NCBI RefSeq assembly: GCF_012911975.1
Contig: NZ_SMDQ01000036.1
Span: 1 to 54,819, forward strand
DNA length: 54,819 bases
Source of the DNA: Nodosilinea sp. P-1105
Lineage (GTDB): Bacteria; Cyanobacteriota; Cyanobacteriia; Phormidesmidales; Phormidesmidaceae
Direction: 5' to 3'
Shown piece after piece: positions 24,176 to 32,255 of the stretch. Position 1 is the first letter of the stretch, and the number at the start of each line of letters is the position of its first letter. The position numbers were made by a program, and so were the translations under genes. Under the pieces are notes generated by a model that did no database searches, was not told the origin of the DNA, and saw nothing but the letters and a program-made list of their open reading frames with translations.

Positions 24176-24711
24176 GTTTCCGTCCCCTTGCGGGGTAAGA
24201 GGAATTGAACATTACCTACTGAACTGTGGTTTAAATGAACTGTTAAAGGGTTTCCGTCCCCTTGAGGGGTAAGAGGAATTGAACATCTCAAACACAAACC
24301 CTAACAAGGGAAACGTTAGGTTTCCGTCCCCTTGCGGGGTAAGAGGAATTGAACAATTCCGAACACGGTATTTTTTCCACAACCTACCGATGTAGGTTTC
24401 CGTCCCCTTGCGGGGTAAGAGGAATTGAACTCTTAGCCTGGCAACCTAAACTTGGGGTGCTAATGTTTCCGTCCCCTTGCGGGGTAAGAGGAATTGAACC
24501 TCTCGGTCTCGGGGCAAGCTCTCAAGCTGGTGGTGTTTCCGTCCCCTTGCGGGGTAAGAGGAATTGAACTGATGATTATGGAAATGGGGCCAACTAGTGT
24601 TTCATGTTTCCGTCCCCTTGCGGGGTAAGAGGAATTGAACGCTCAGGATCTGGGGTATATAAATGCGAATACTGCAGTTTCCGTCCCCTTGCGGGGTAAG
24701 AGGAATTGAAC
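24176..24711 (+). CRISPR. CRISPR array, 8 repeats and 7 spacers, no cas genes nearby
   Basis: Repeat length is 35 bp, beginning GTTTCCGTCC and ending AGAGGAATTGAAC. Copies start at 24176, 24250, 24320, 24396, 24465, 24535, 24606 and 24677. The copy at 24250 has one change (CTTGAGGGG). Spacers are 39, 35, 41, 34, 35, 36 and 36 bp and all differ. The repeat contains a CCCC-TTGC-GGGG stem, and its ATTGAAC end resembles the ATTGAAAC handle of several type I and III systems, suggesting transcription on the plus strand. However, the damaged copy lies on the left, which would suggest the leader is on the right. No cas gene is present, so processing must use proteins encoded elsewhere. Confidence 0.97.
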
Positions 24712-25039
24712 CCCCGCCCTCTAGAACCTTTACGGAACAAGGACTCTAGATAGCTATTTCCGTGGGGGTCTACCGGAGGTCGAAATTATTGCGAATTACT
24801 GTCAATAAAGCCCTGTGGAAAACAGCTAAAAACCTCGCGGGGCAAGCGATTCGCGGGGGTCAACGAAATAATGCGGTTTTCCAGGTTCGGCAGACCCTAG
24901 CGAAAGCCGGAGCTGTTGTTGTGATTTTAGCTGGCAAATCGGCAATTGTCCAGCGGCAAGGAAACCTCTCCACACAAAGGTTTGGGCTGGGCGGGCGGCG
25001 GTGGATGACTGCGGCTTCTATACCAACTCCAGGGATTGG
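24712..25039. other. Array flank, candidate leader, no confident gene
   Basis: 328 bp between the CRISPR array and the cbiG-cobJ gene. A 95-codon plus-strand frame is present but has no recognisable features. GGGGGTC occurs twice (about 24773 and 24855). If the array is read from the right, this stretch would contain the leader. I could not identify a promoter. Confidence 0.3.
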
Positions 25040-26941
25040 CTATGGCTGAGGTAGCCCGTTGATCGAGTACCCTCGGGGGGTAATCATCCGTCCCTGGTGC
25101 AAAAACGTACTGGCATTGCCGATTAAAACCACGGTCAGCATGTCGATGGTGGTCACATCGATGGTCTCCAGGGTGACGCATTGTACCGATTCTCCTGGTC
25201 GGTAGAGGGAACGGGCGATCGCCACCGGGGTTTGGGGGGACCGCCAGCGACGCATGATCTCTAAGGCAATATCAATTCCCTGGGTGCGGGTGCGCGATCG
25301 CGGGTTATACAAGGCCACCACGAAATCTGCTTGAGCCGCTGCCGTCAACCGCTGCTCAATCACCGACCAAGGGGTGAGCAAATCGGACAGCGAGATGGTA
25401 CAAAAGTCATGCATCAACGGTGCCCCCACCCGTGCCGCCACCGCCTGCAGGGCTGTAATGCCCGGCATCACCTCAACCCCAGGAGTTGCCCCATCCCAGC
25501 CCCCCTGGGCCAGACATTCCAGCACTAGCCCGGCCATGCCATAGATGCCACAGTCCCCGGAAGACACCATGCCGACGGTTAAGCCCTGCTGGGCCAGGGT
25601 AACGGCCCGCTCGGCCCGTTGCACCTCCTGGGTGATGGGACTGGTTTCAATCAGCTGATTCGGATGAAAGAGGGGCCGCAAGAGGTCTAAATACAAGCCG
25701 TAGCCGATGACAACATCGCAGTCCAGTACGGCAGCCCGGGCTGCGGCCGTGAGCTGGGTCAAAGCGCCCGGGCCGGAACCAATTAGGTAGAGGTGCCCCG
25801 GTCGGGGGGTGTATTCCTGAACGGCCCGAGCTACGGCGATCGTGCAGGCCCCCTGTTGCCCCTTAAACACCTGTTTGGTCACCACCAGTTCCTGGCTTTG
25901 GGCCGCCAGCAAGGCCGCCGCCTCGGCCACAGACGGGGTACCCACGGCTGCTGCCACCACCAGCGATGGGTTGGGCACCGCCGGTTGAGCCAGCTGGGCC
26001 GCACTAAAAAACCGCAGCGGCCACTGGAACTGGGTGGCCAGGGTTTGAAACGCGGCTTCATCCTGTTTCAGGTCAATGGAGGCTATCCCTGCCACCGCCG
26101 CCCAGGCCAAACCCTGATCCTGTAAGACCTGGCGCAGGCTGGCCTCAATCAACGCCGCTGCCGTGCCCCGCTCACAGCCCAAACCCAGCCACAGGGTGCG
26201 GGGGTGCCAGCAGACCTGGGGGGGCTGGCCCTCCGGATCGTCCTGGCTACCCCCGGGGGCAACCCGATCGGAGATCCACATCTGGGGCCGAGGCGTTCCC
26301 TGGGTCAACCCCCCTGGGTCAAAGCAAAAGGGATGATCCGCCGGTAACATTTGCCGCCACAGGGCGGTACCGCAGGTTTGATGCACCGCGATCGGCTGCC
26401 GTCGCGCCAGGGCTGCCGCCACCGCCGTCCAATCCCCCTGGCCCCGCTGCCAGCCGTAGGGGAGACCCAGGAGATCCAGGGCGGGGAGCTGCTGCCCCTC
26501 TGACGCCGATGTAATCACTGGCTCAGCTCCCAAGAGGGCGGCACATCGCCGGGTGAGGGCATCGGCTCCCCTTTGATGGCCGCCGCTGACGCTGACCACA
26601 AATCGTCCGGTTTCGTCAATGGCCACGACGCCCGGATCGTGCCCCTTGTGATGCAGCAGCGGCGCAATCAACCGCACCACCGCCCCCACCGGCAGAATAA
26701 AGACCAGTTGGGTGGCGTCGGCCCAGCATTCAGCCACCACCACCGCCAGGGAACCGCAGTAGGCTTTCACGGCGCGATCGCCGGGGGGGGCAACCAGGGG
26801 CAGCGTACTCTCCCGCGTCCAGCACACCTGAAATTGCAGGTCCTCCCAGAGCTGTAGCCCCAGGTGATAACCCGCTGGCGTGGGGGCAATTAACACAACC
26901 TGCGAATCAACGGGTCGGGAAGGCCTAGAAGCGATAGTCAT
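25040..26941 (-). CDS. cbiGH: Bifunctional cobalt-precorrin-5A hydrolase / precorrin-3B C17-methyltransferase (CbiG-CobJ fusion)
   Basis: A 633-aa fusion. The N-terminal part (about 1-345) is CbiG, which opens the delta-lactone and releases the two-carbon fragment: FILPVGAVVRLIAPLLHHKGHDPGVVAIDETGRFVVSVSGGHQRGAD is its signature. The C-terminal part (about 385-633) is the CobJ/CbiH SAM methylase for C17 with ring contraction: LIGSGPGALTQLT, VVIGYGLYLDLL, VSSGDCGIYGMAGLVLE, VMPGITALQAVAARVGAPLMHDF. This fusion is common in cyanobacteria. Start is ATG 26941; the open frame extends to a TTG at 26953. It overlaps the end of cbiL by 17 bp and is last in the set cbiX-cbiET-cbiL-cbiGH. Confidence 0.95.
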   Translation of the reverse strand: MTIASRPSRPVDSQVVLIAPTPAGYHLGLQLWEDLQFQVCWTRESTLPLVAPPGDRAVKAYCGSLAVVVAECWADATQLVFILPVGAVVRLIAPLLHHKGHDPGVVAIDETGRFVVSVSGGHQRGADALTRRCAALLGAEPVITSASEGQQLPALDLLGLPYGWQRGQGDWTAVAAALARRQPIAVHQTCGTALWRQMLPADHPFCFDPGGLTQGTPRPQMWISDRVAPGGSQDDPEGQPPQVCWHPRTLWLGLGCERGTAAALIEASLRQVLQDQGLAWAAVAGIASIDLKQDEAAFQTLATQFQWPLRFFSAAQLAQPAVPNPSLVVAAAVGTPSVAEAAALLAAQSQELVVTKQVFKGQQGACTIAVARAVQEYTPRPGHLYLIGSGPGALTQLTAAARAAVLDCDVVIGYGLYLDLLRPLFHPNQLIETSPITQEVQRAERAVTLAQQGLTVGMVSSGDCGIYGMAGLVLECLAQGGWDGATPGVEVMPGITALQAVAARVGAPLMHDFCTISLSDLLTPWSVIEQRLTAAAQADFVVALYNPRSRTRTQGIDIALEIMRRWRSPQTPVAIARSLYRPGESVQCVTLETIDVTTIDMLTVVLIGNASTFLHQGRMITPRGYSINGLPQP

Positions 26942-27704
26942 GGCGACGCACAATCAGGATGGAAAAATAGGGAGGGGTGTGGTTTTCCAGGGGGACCAGG
27001 CTGGGATAGAGCTTCTCCTGGGCCGATCCCACCCATTCCACTAGGCTCGACTGCTCCAGCAACTCCGCTGCCGCCAGTTGTTGCCAGACCTGGGCAAAGA
27101 CCGAGGCCACTTTCATCACTACCACCACCTCCGCCCAGGCCAGGGCCTGGGTTAGTTCAGCCACATCGTACAGAGCCGGTAGAACGGCAATTTTCTCAGC
27201 GGCCAGGGCCAGGGGCATGTTGAGGGCAGCTACGGCGGCCAGGGGAGAGCAGACCCCCGGCACTGGGGTGATATCCACCGAGGGAGCCAGGCGATGGACG
27301 GCCTGGGCCACATAGCTAAAGGTGCTGTAGAAACTGGCATCGCCCTCGGTGATAAAGGCGACATCCTGGCCCTGCTCTAGATAGGTCACCAGGGTTTGGC
27401 CGGCGGCGGTCTGGGCCTGGTGGAGTTGGGCTGGGTCACGGACAAACGGTAGGTGCAGGGGAACGACAACTTGCTCCGATCGCAAATAGGGACGAACGAT
27501 ACCATAGGCCATACCGGCTTCCCCCTGACGGTTTTGAGGACAGGCCACCACCTCTACCGTCTGCAAAACCTTCAATCCCTTCAGGGTCAGCCACTCCCCA
27601 TCGCCCGGACCCACGCCGATGCCCCAAAGTCGACCCCATGGGGAGGATAGCTCTGCCCGGTCAAGGCTACCCGGCATCCCTGCACCGGCGTTATTGGGCA
27701 CCAT
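26925..27704 (-). CDS. cbiL: Precorrin-2 / cobalt-factor II C20-methyltransferase
   Basis: A 259-aa CbiL/CobI SAM-dependent methylase acting at C20. LWGIGVGPGDGEWLTLKGLKVLQ is the N-terminal signature; FITEGDASFYSTFSYV and VPGVCSPLAAVAALNMPLAL follow. The ATG at 27704 has AGGGGG six bases upstream and is preferred over a TTG at 27731. It overlaps the end of cbiET by 14 bp and the start of the cbiG-cobJ gene by 17 bp, so four genes are tightly coupled. Confidence 0.94.
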   Translation of the reverse strand: MVPNNAGAGMPGSLDRAELSSPWGRLWGIGVGPGDGEWLTLKGLKVLQTVEVVACPQNRQGEAGMAYGIVRPYLRSEQVVVPLHLPFVRDPAQLHQAQTAAGQTLVTYLEQGQDVAFITEGDASFYSTFSYVAQAVHRLAPSVDITPVPGVCSPLAAVAALNMPLALAAEKIAVLPALYDVAELTQALAWAEVVVVMKVASVFAQVWQQLAAAELLEQSSLVEWVGSAQEKLYPSLVPLENHTPPYFSILIVRRHDYRF

Positions 27705-28983
27705 GGATGTCCCCCTGAAGGTCGGTATCAATGGGGGATCGGGAAGCTTGCAATAGCATGACGGGATTTAAAGGGACAAATCGGGTGGTTTGAGTGGTTG
27801 CCAGGGTGGCAGACCGGGACAAATTGACCTGTAATAGATTGACGCCCCAGCCCTGGGCCTGCAACTGTTGCTTGGCCAGCATACAGGTTTCTAGGGTGGC
27901 AAAGTGGGCCACTAAGGTGCCCCCCGGTCGCAGCCGGTGACAGCAGGTGGCCAGAATGGCCGGGATAGCTTGGCCGCCCCCGCCCAGAATGATGCGATCG
28001 GGGTCAGGTAAGGAGTCCAGGGCGTCTGGTGCCTTGCCCGCAATGGGATAAACCCTGGAACTGCTAAACCGATGACAGTTTTTCTGAATCAACGTCACCC
28101 CCGCCCCCGTCTTTTCGACGGCATAGATGTGGGCATCGGGCACTAAACGACTCAGTTCGATGGCCATGGCCCCGGTGCCAGCCCCCACATCCCAGACCGT
28201 GATCCCTGGCATCAGGCGCAGTAGGCAGAAGGACAAGGCCCGCACTTCCTGTTTGGTAATTAACCCCGGCTGATCGGGGAAGGTGTGAAAGTCGGCCTCG
28301 GCAATGCCGAATAGGGGCTGGGGGAAAACCGGGGCCGATGGCTCTGCCTCCAGAATGACCACATTGGGAGCCGGAAACGCCAAGTCCACGGCTTGTGCCA
28401 CGGAGACCGCCTGGATCTGCTCCTGGTCAGATCCCAGCTGACTGCAAACCCACAGGCGGTACTGCACGGGGGGACGCAGATCCTGAATCAGCCGCGCCAC
28501 CTCCCCCGGGGTATGGACTAAGTCTGTCAGCACCGCCAGGGGCGATCGCCCCTGCTTTAAGGCTTGCTCTAGCTGGTCAGGGTGGCGACCATGCACACTG
28601 ACGACGGTGGCCGACTGCCAGGGAATACCCAGACGATTAAAGGCCAGCTGCACCGAACTCACCTGGGGATAAAACCGCAGGCCCTGGCGATCGAAGCGTT
28701 CGGTTAGCAGGCGTCCCAGGCCAAAAAACAGCGGATCACCACTGGTCAGCACGACCATAGACTGAGTGTTGAGGATGTCTGCCACCTGGTCAAGCCATGC
28801 CGCAATGTTGCTGCCCAGGGTTAGCTTGCGGGCCGGATGGGTCGCCACCGCCTGTAGGTGAGTGGCGCTACCCCCAATCACGTCAGCCTGGTCGAGACAG
28901 GCCTGAGCCTGAGCACTAATCCCAGACAGGCCATCCAGGCCCAGGCCGATCACATGGAGTAAGTGGGGAGGGTGGGATTGCAT
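27691..28983 (-). CDS. cbiET: Precorrin-6Y C5,15-methyltransferase / decarboxylase (CbiE-CbiT)
   Basis: A 430-aa bifunctional enzyme. The N-terminal CbiE methylase (about 1-210) has HVIGLGLDGLSG and VLTSGDPLFFGLGRLL. The C-terminal CbiT domain (about 225-400), which methylates C15 and decarboxylates ring C, has VWDVGAGTGAMAIELSRLVP and IILGGGGQAI. Equivalent to CobL of the aerobic pathway. ATG at 28983 is preferred over a TTG at 28998. It lies 47 bp after cbiX and overlaps cbiL. Confidence 0.95.
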   Translation of the reverse strand: MQSHPPHLLHVIGLGLDGLSGISAQAQACLDQADVIGGSATHLQAVATHPARKLTLGSNIAAWLDQVADILNTQSMVVLTSGDPLFFGLGRLLTERFDRQGLRFYPQVSSVQLAFNRLGIPWQSATVVSVHGRHPDQLEQALKQGRSPLAVLTDLVHTPGEVARLIQDLRPPVQYRLWVCSQLGSDQEQIQAVSVAQAVDLAFPAPNVVILEAEPSAPVFPQPLFGIAEADFHTFPDQPGLITKQEVRALSFCLLRLMPGITVWDVGAGTGAMAIELSRLVPDAHIYAVEKTGAGVTLIQKNCHRFSSSRVYPIAGKAPDALDSLPDPDRIILGGGGQAIPAILATCCHRLRPGGTLVAHFATLETCMLAKQQLQAQGWGVNLLQVNLSRSATLATTQTTRFVPLNPVMLLQASRSPIDTDLQGDIHGAQ

Positions 28984-29030
28984 TAAGCTGCATCGCAACG
29001 GGTCGTGAGTTAACGGGGGCTGCCCGGCCC

Positions 29031-29987
29031 CTAGGGAACTTGCCAGGCGCGCTGGTGGTAGTCTTCGCTTTTAGGATAGAGGTCGGGAATGCCATGGTAG
29101 AGCGCTTGCCCTTCGGGGTGGTCGTGGTCATGGCCGTGGTGATCATGGCTGTGATCATGGTGGTGGTGACCGTGGCCCTGGGCGGCGATCGCCTGACGAA
29201 ACTTACAGGTGTAGCAGGTCATGGCCAACTGGTCTGACTGCGCTTCCCGTTCGCGATCGCGAATCAGCTCAAACAAAATCGGATCTGCCCCGATCACCGG
29301 TAGCGTCTGGACCTCCACCTGGGGATGGTCCGCCTGTTGCTGCTGAACCACCGTCTGAATTCGCTTAGCCAGGACCCCATCAAACAGCAAATGGGGAATC
29401 ACAATAATGCGATCGGGTTGCCAGGCCCTGGCCCGCTCGAATCCCCGCTCCAGACGCGGATGGGTAATGCCCGTGAAGCATACGTCTAAATCTTGATAGC
29501 CGCTGCCTTCCCACACCATACGGGCGAGTTTGTAGACATCCCCATTGGCATCTGGGTCAGAAGCTCCCCGGCCCACAAACAGCAGCACGGTTTTGTCTCG
29601 CGGCACTGGACTCTGGTGATCGGCCTGGGTCAGCCGTTGGTTCCAGAGATCTAGCCATCGCAGGGAAACCCCGAAATGACGGCCATAGTGCAGGGTCAAA
29701 TGGGGATGGCGCTGCACGGCTCGATCCAGCTCGTTGGTCACATCAAACTTGCTATGGCGGGCGGCAAACAGCAGCACCGGCAATACCGTCAGGTCCTGAT
29801 AGCCCATCTCCACACAGCGATCGATCCCGGCCTGTACCAGGGGGTCCGTGAGTTCCAGAAAACAGGGCACCACAGGACGGCTGGCATCATAGCGTTGAAA
29901 CTCGTGGGCAAAATCGAGAAAGGCCTGACGCCCACTAGCATCACGGGTGCCGTGGCCCAACAGCAGGAGAGGAGGAGATTGGCTCAT
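29031..29987 (-). CDS. cbiX: Sirohydrochlorin cobaltochelatase CbiX (long form)
   Basis: A 318-aa long-form CbiX, which inserts cobalt into sirohydrochlorin early in the anaerobic pathway. N-terminal [13 protein letters not shown] contains the active-site His, and a second CbiX-like half has [23 protein letters not shown]. Near the C-terminus are an M-x-C-x-x-C motif (MTCYTCKF), linked in long CbiX proteins to a 4Fe-4S cluster, and a His/Asp-rich stretch ([19 protein letters not shown]) thought to hold or deliver metal. The ATG at 29987 with AAGGA upstream is preferred over an ATG at 30032. First gene of the four-gene set, divergent from cbiA. Confidence 0.95.
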   Translation of the reverse strand: MSQSPPLLLLGHGTRDASGRQAFLDFAHEFQRYDASRPVVPCFLELTDPLVQAGIDRCVEMGYQDLTVLPVLLFAARHSKFDVTNELDRAVQRHPHLTLHYGRHFGVSLRWLDLWNQRLTQADHQSPVPRDKTVLLFVGRGASDPDANGDVYKLARMVWEGSGYQDLDVCFTGITHPRLERGFERARAWQPDRIIVIPHLLFDGVLAKRIQTVVQQQQADHPQVEVQTLPVIGADPILFELIRDREREAQSDQLAMTCYTCKFRQAIAAQGHGHHHHDHSHDHHGHDHDHPEGQALYHGIPDLYPKSEDYHQRAWQVP

Positions 29988-30094
29988 GGAAGCATCCTTG
30001 CCCCTGGGTGTTACAGAGGGTATGGAGGACATTGGCTACGTTAGCATTTATAGCAGCTGAGGAAAAATTAGAGCTCCCAGCCTGCAGACAATGA

Positions 30095-30130
30095 CCCATG
30101 GATTTGCCCATGGATTTGCCCATGGATTTG
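30095..30130. repeat. Three perfect 12-bp tandem repeats upstream of cbiA
   Basis: CCCATGGATTTG is repeated exactly three times between the divergent cbiX and cbiA starts, about 70 bp before cbiA. Could be iterated regulator sites or simple slippage. Confidence 0.85.
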
Positions 30131-30200
30131 TTTGTGCTCATTCCGTGGGGTACTATCGGCGGCAGTCCACTCCCTCGCTGCTTGGAATCATCTGTACAGT

Positions 30201-31679
30201 ATGCCAATTCCCACTTTGGTCATTGGAGGTACCCATAGCGGTGTGGGCAAAACCTCTGTCGCCATCGGCCTGATGCGGGCCTTTTCTAACCAGGGAATGC
30301 AGGTGCAGCCCTTTAAGGTGGGTCCAGACTTCATCGACCCGGGCCACCATCAACGGGCCACTGGCCGGATATCGCACAACCTGGATGGCTGGATGCTGAG
30401 CCCCACCCAAAATCGGGAGCTGTTTGAACGGGCCTGTCACGGGGCGGATCTGGCGATCGTCGAAGGGGTGATGGGCCTGTTTGACGGTTACGGCGCTGAT
30501 TCGGAGGCGGGCAGTACCGCCGAGATGGCCAAGGGGCTGGGGGCACCCGTTATTCTGGTGATCAACGCCCGTTCTCTGGGGCGCAGCGCTGCCGCCCTGA
30601 TTGCCGGATATGCTGGGTTTGATCCCGCCCTGAACGTAGCCGGGGTGATCTGCAACCAGATTGGCAGTGCCTCCCATTTCGACCGGATTCAAACGGCGGT
30701 GGCCGCCACCGGACCGATGCCTATCCTGGGAGGGCTGCCTCGTGCCGAACAGGTCAGCATTCCCGAGCGCCATTTAGGCCTGTGGCGGGCCAGCGAAGAC
30801 AATTTGGCCAGGACGGACTACATCGAGTCCCTGGCCCAGTTAATGGCCACTCACCTTGATCTCGATGCCCTGATAGCCATTGCTCAATCCGCCCAGTCGG
30901 TCCAGGTTGCCGCCGGGACAGCACCGCTAACCTCCATGCCGCCGACTGGCTACCAACAATCAGTGGTACCGCTGCCCCCATCCCCCGTGCGGATTGGGTT
31001 GGCCCAGGATCAGGCCTTTTGCTTCTACTACGCCGTTAATCTGGCCTTGCTAGAACAAGCGGGGGCCGAACTGGTCCCCTTTTCTCCCCTAAAAGATGCC
31101 CTGCCAGAACACCTGGATGGGCTCTACCTGGGGGGCGGTTATCCCGAACTCTATGCTGAGCAATTGGCTGGGAATCAGGACATGTGCCAGGCGATCGCGG
31201 CGTTTTGCCGGTCGGGGCGTCCGGTCTATGCGGAATGTGGGGGCTTGATGTATCTTTCCCAGGGCTTGCTGGACGCGGAGCAGACCACCCATGCCTTTGT
31301 GGGTATCCTCCCCTTTTGGACCCAGATGGGGAAGCGGGTCAAGCTGGGCTATCGCCAGGTGGACGTGACGGGGGAACACAGCTATTTTCCTCACCAGGGC
31401 ACCATTCGCGGCCATTGCTTTCATTATTCAGATATTGTCGACGCCATCGGCCAGCCCTTGGCTCTCGCCCCCGAGGCCAGGGATGCAGCGGATGGCCCCA
31501 GCCAGCCCTTCCAGTTCACCTATCGATTGCAGGGGTGGGGCGGCCATCAGAGCTGGGAAGGCTATCAGGTTTACAATGTCCTGGCCAGCTATGTTCACCT
31601 GCACTTTGGCGGCAATCCCGCCTTTCCCCAAGGGTTTGTCCAACGCTGTCGACAGCAGTCTAACTCGCTCACCCCATAG
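30201..31679 (+). CDS. cbiA: Cobyrinic acid a,c-diamide synthase
   Basis: A 492-aa CbiA/CobB enzyme that amidates carboxylates a and c using glutamine and ATP. N-terminal P-loop GGTHSGVGKTS (residues 9-19), VQPFKVGPDFIDPGHH and VEGVMGLFDG are characteristic. The C-terminal glutaminase has its Cys in VYAECGGLMYLSQ and a late GHCFHYSDI. ATG at 30201 starts at the family's normal N-terminus; the frame is open further upstream but that part looks non-coding. It is divergent from cbiX, with a 213-bp spacer, and is followed by the cobalamin riboswitch. Confidence 0.95.
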   Translation: MPIPTLVIGGTHSGVGKTSVAIGLMRAFSNQGMQVQPFKVGPDFIDPGHHQRATGRISHNLDGWMLSPTQNRELFERACHGADLAIVEGVMGLFDGYGADSEAGSTAEMAKGLGAPVILVINARSLGRSAAALIAGYAGFDPALNVAGVICNQIGSASHFDRIQTAVAATGPMPILGGLPRAEQVSIPERHLGLWRASEDNLARTDYIESLAQLMATHLDLDALIAIAQSAQSVQVAAGTAPLTSMPPTGYQQSVVPLPPSPVRIGLAQDQAFCFYYAVNLALLEQAGAELVPFSPLKDALPEHLDGLYLGGGYPELYAEQLAGNQDMCQAIAAFCRSGRPVYAECGGLMYLSQGLLDAEQTTHAFVGILPFWTQMGKRVKLGYRQVDVTGEHSYFPHQGTIRGHCFHYSDIVDAIGQPLALAPEARDAADGPSQPFQFTYRLQGWGGHQSWEGYQVYNVLASYVHLHFGGNPAFPQGFVQRCRQQSNSLTP

Positions 31680-31755
31680 AGAATGGCTTAATAGTAATCC
31701 AAGAAAATAACTATCCGTCTGGCCCACCTTGCAGGAAGTGATAGGATGTGGAGCA

Positions 31756-31935
31756 TTGTCGGTTCCAGGGGGGACTCAGCTCCTGGAGGTAACGGGGAAA
31801 GTGCAGTGAGAATCTGCCGCTGTCCCGCAGCTGTAAGCCGATTTTAGATTTCGGATTGTAGATTTTGGCTGGATATCTCTCCAAAATTCAAAATCGCAAA
31901 TCTAAAATTTTGCAAGTCAGAACGCCCGCCGATAA
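31756..31935 (+). promoter_or_regulatory. Cobalamin riboswitch upstream of cobW
   Basis: Stem P1 pairs TTGTCGG (31756-31762) with CCGATAA (31929-31935). Inside are GGTTCC, the GGGGAAAGTGCAGTGAGAAT core, CTGCCGCTGTCCCGCAGCTGTAAGCC, and a B12-box-like AAGTCAGAACGCCCGCC at 31914-31930. These are the conserved parts of the adenosylcobalamin element. The variable arm between them (about 31840-31911) is an AT-rich inverted repeat. It is expected to shut down the downstream gene when cobalamin is plentiful. Confidence 0.93.
31841..31911. repeat. AT-rich inverted repeat inside the riboswitch
   Basis: ATTTTAGATTTCGGATTGTAGATTTTGG (arm 31841-31868) and its near reverse complement CCAAAATTCAAAATCGC... 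(31881-31909) pair over almost 29 bp with a few mismatches and a 12-nt loop. It replaces the peripheral arm of the riboswitch. The sequence type resembles dispersed cyanobacterial palindromes. Confidence 0.75.
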
Positions 31936-31968
31936 CTGTCCATGTTCTTCAACATCTGCGAGGTACGG

Positions 31969-32040
31969 ATGATGACTGTGTTACCTTCCCCCTGGTTCAA
32001 GGCGTGTTATTTCAGGAGCGTCCCATCAAAGCTCCGGTGA
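31969..32040 (+). CDS. Candidate short leader ORF between riboswitch and cobW
   Basis: A 23-codon frame (MMTVLPSPWFKACYF...) starts at ATG 31969, with GAGG five bases upstream, and ends at TGA 32038-32040. An in-frame ATG at 31942 would make it 32 codons. It lies between the riboswitch and a hairpin at 32047-32075. It may be a leader peptide, but there is no evidence beyond position and ribosome-binding site. Confidence 0.3.
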   Translation: MMTVLPSPWFKACYFRSVPSKLR

Positions 32041-32046
32041 CGCTAA

Positions 32047-32085
32047 AGACGGCAGTGATGACCTGATTGCCGTCTAAAGGTTTTT
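32047..32085 (+). terminator. Terminator-like hairpin in the cobW leader
   Basis: AGACGGCA (32047-32054) and TGCCGTCT (32068-32075) form a perfect 8-bp stem with a 13-nt loop. TTTTT follows at 32081-32085 after five other bases. It could be the terminator used by the cobalamin riboswitch, though the gap before the T run makes it imperfect. Confidence 0.5.
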
Positions 32086-32255
32086 CGAGACCACGCTGCA
32101 CTGCGACAGCGCGGGGCTCATTTCTTCAATCCAACCAAGTTTTCACGATTGCCCAGGCCCTTACCAGTAAAGAGCCTCCACGATTCATCGGGCGACAGCA
32201 TTTACGCTGCCCCTGCTTGCTGCTATTTCTTCGACTCAATCTTAGGACCTACATC

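Noticed and set aside
23293-24297. Several short frames through the repeats and the CRISPR region
   Set aside because: They are translations of repeats and palindromes, including the CRISPR repeats themselves.
23981-24711. cas genes associated with the array
   Set aside because: No Cas1, Cas2, Cas3, Cas10 or other Cas protein is recognisable in the window; the Cas4-like domain at 2366 is a separate FtsK fusion 20 kb away.
19649-25039. A prophage or conjugative element
   Set aside because: No integrase, phage structural, terminase, relaxase or conjugation gene was seen, only small accessory genes and repeats.
24762-25049. A 95-codon plus-strand frame right of the CRISPR array
   Set aside because: No recognisable motif or ribosome-binding site, and it lies where an array leader or flank is expected.
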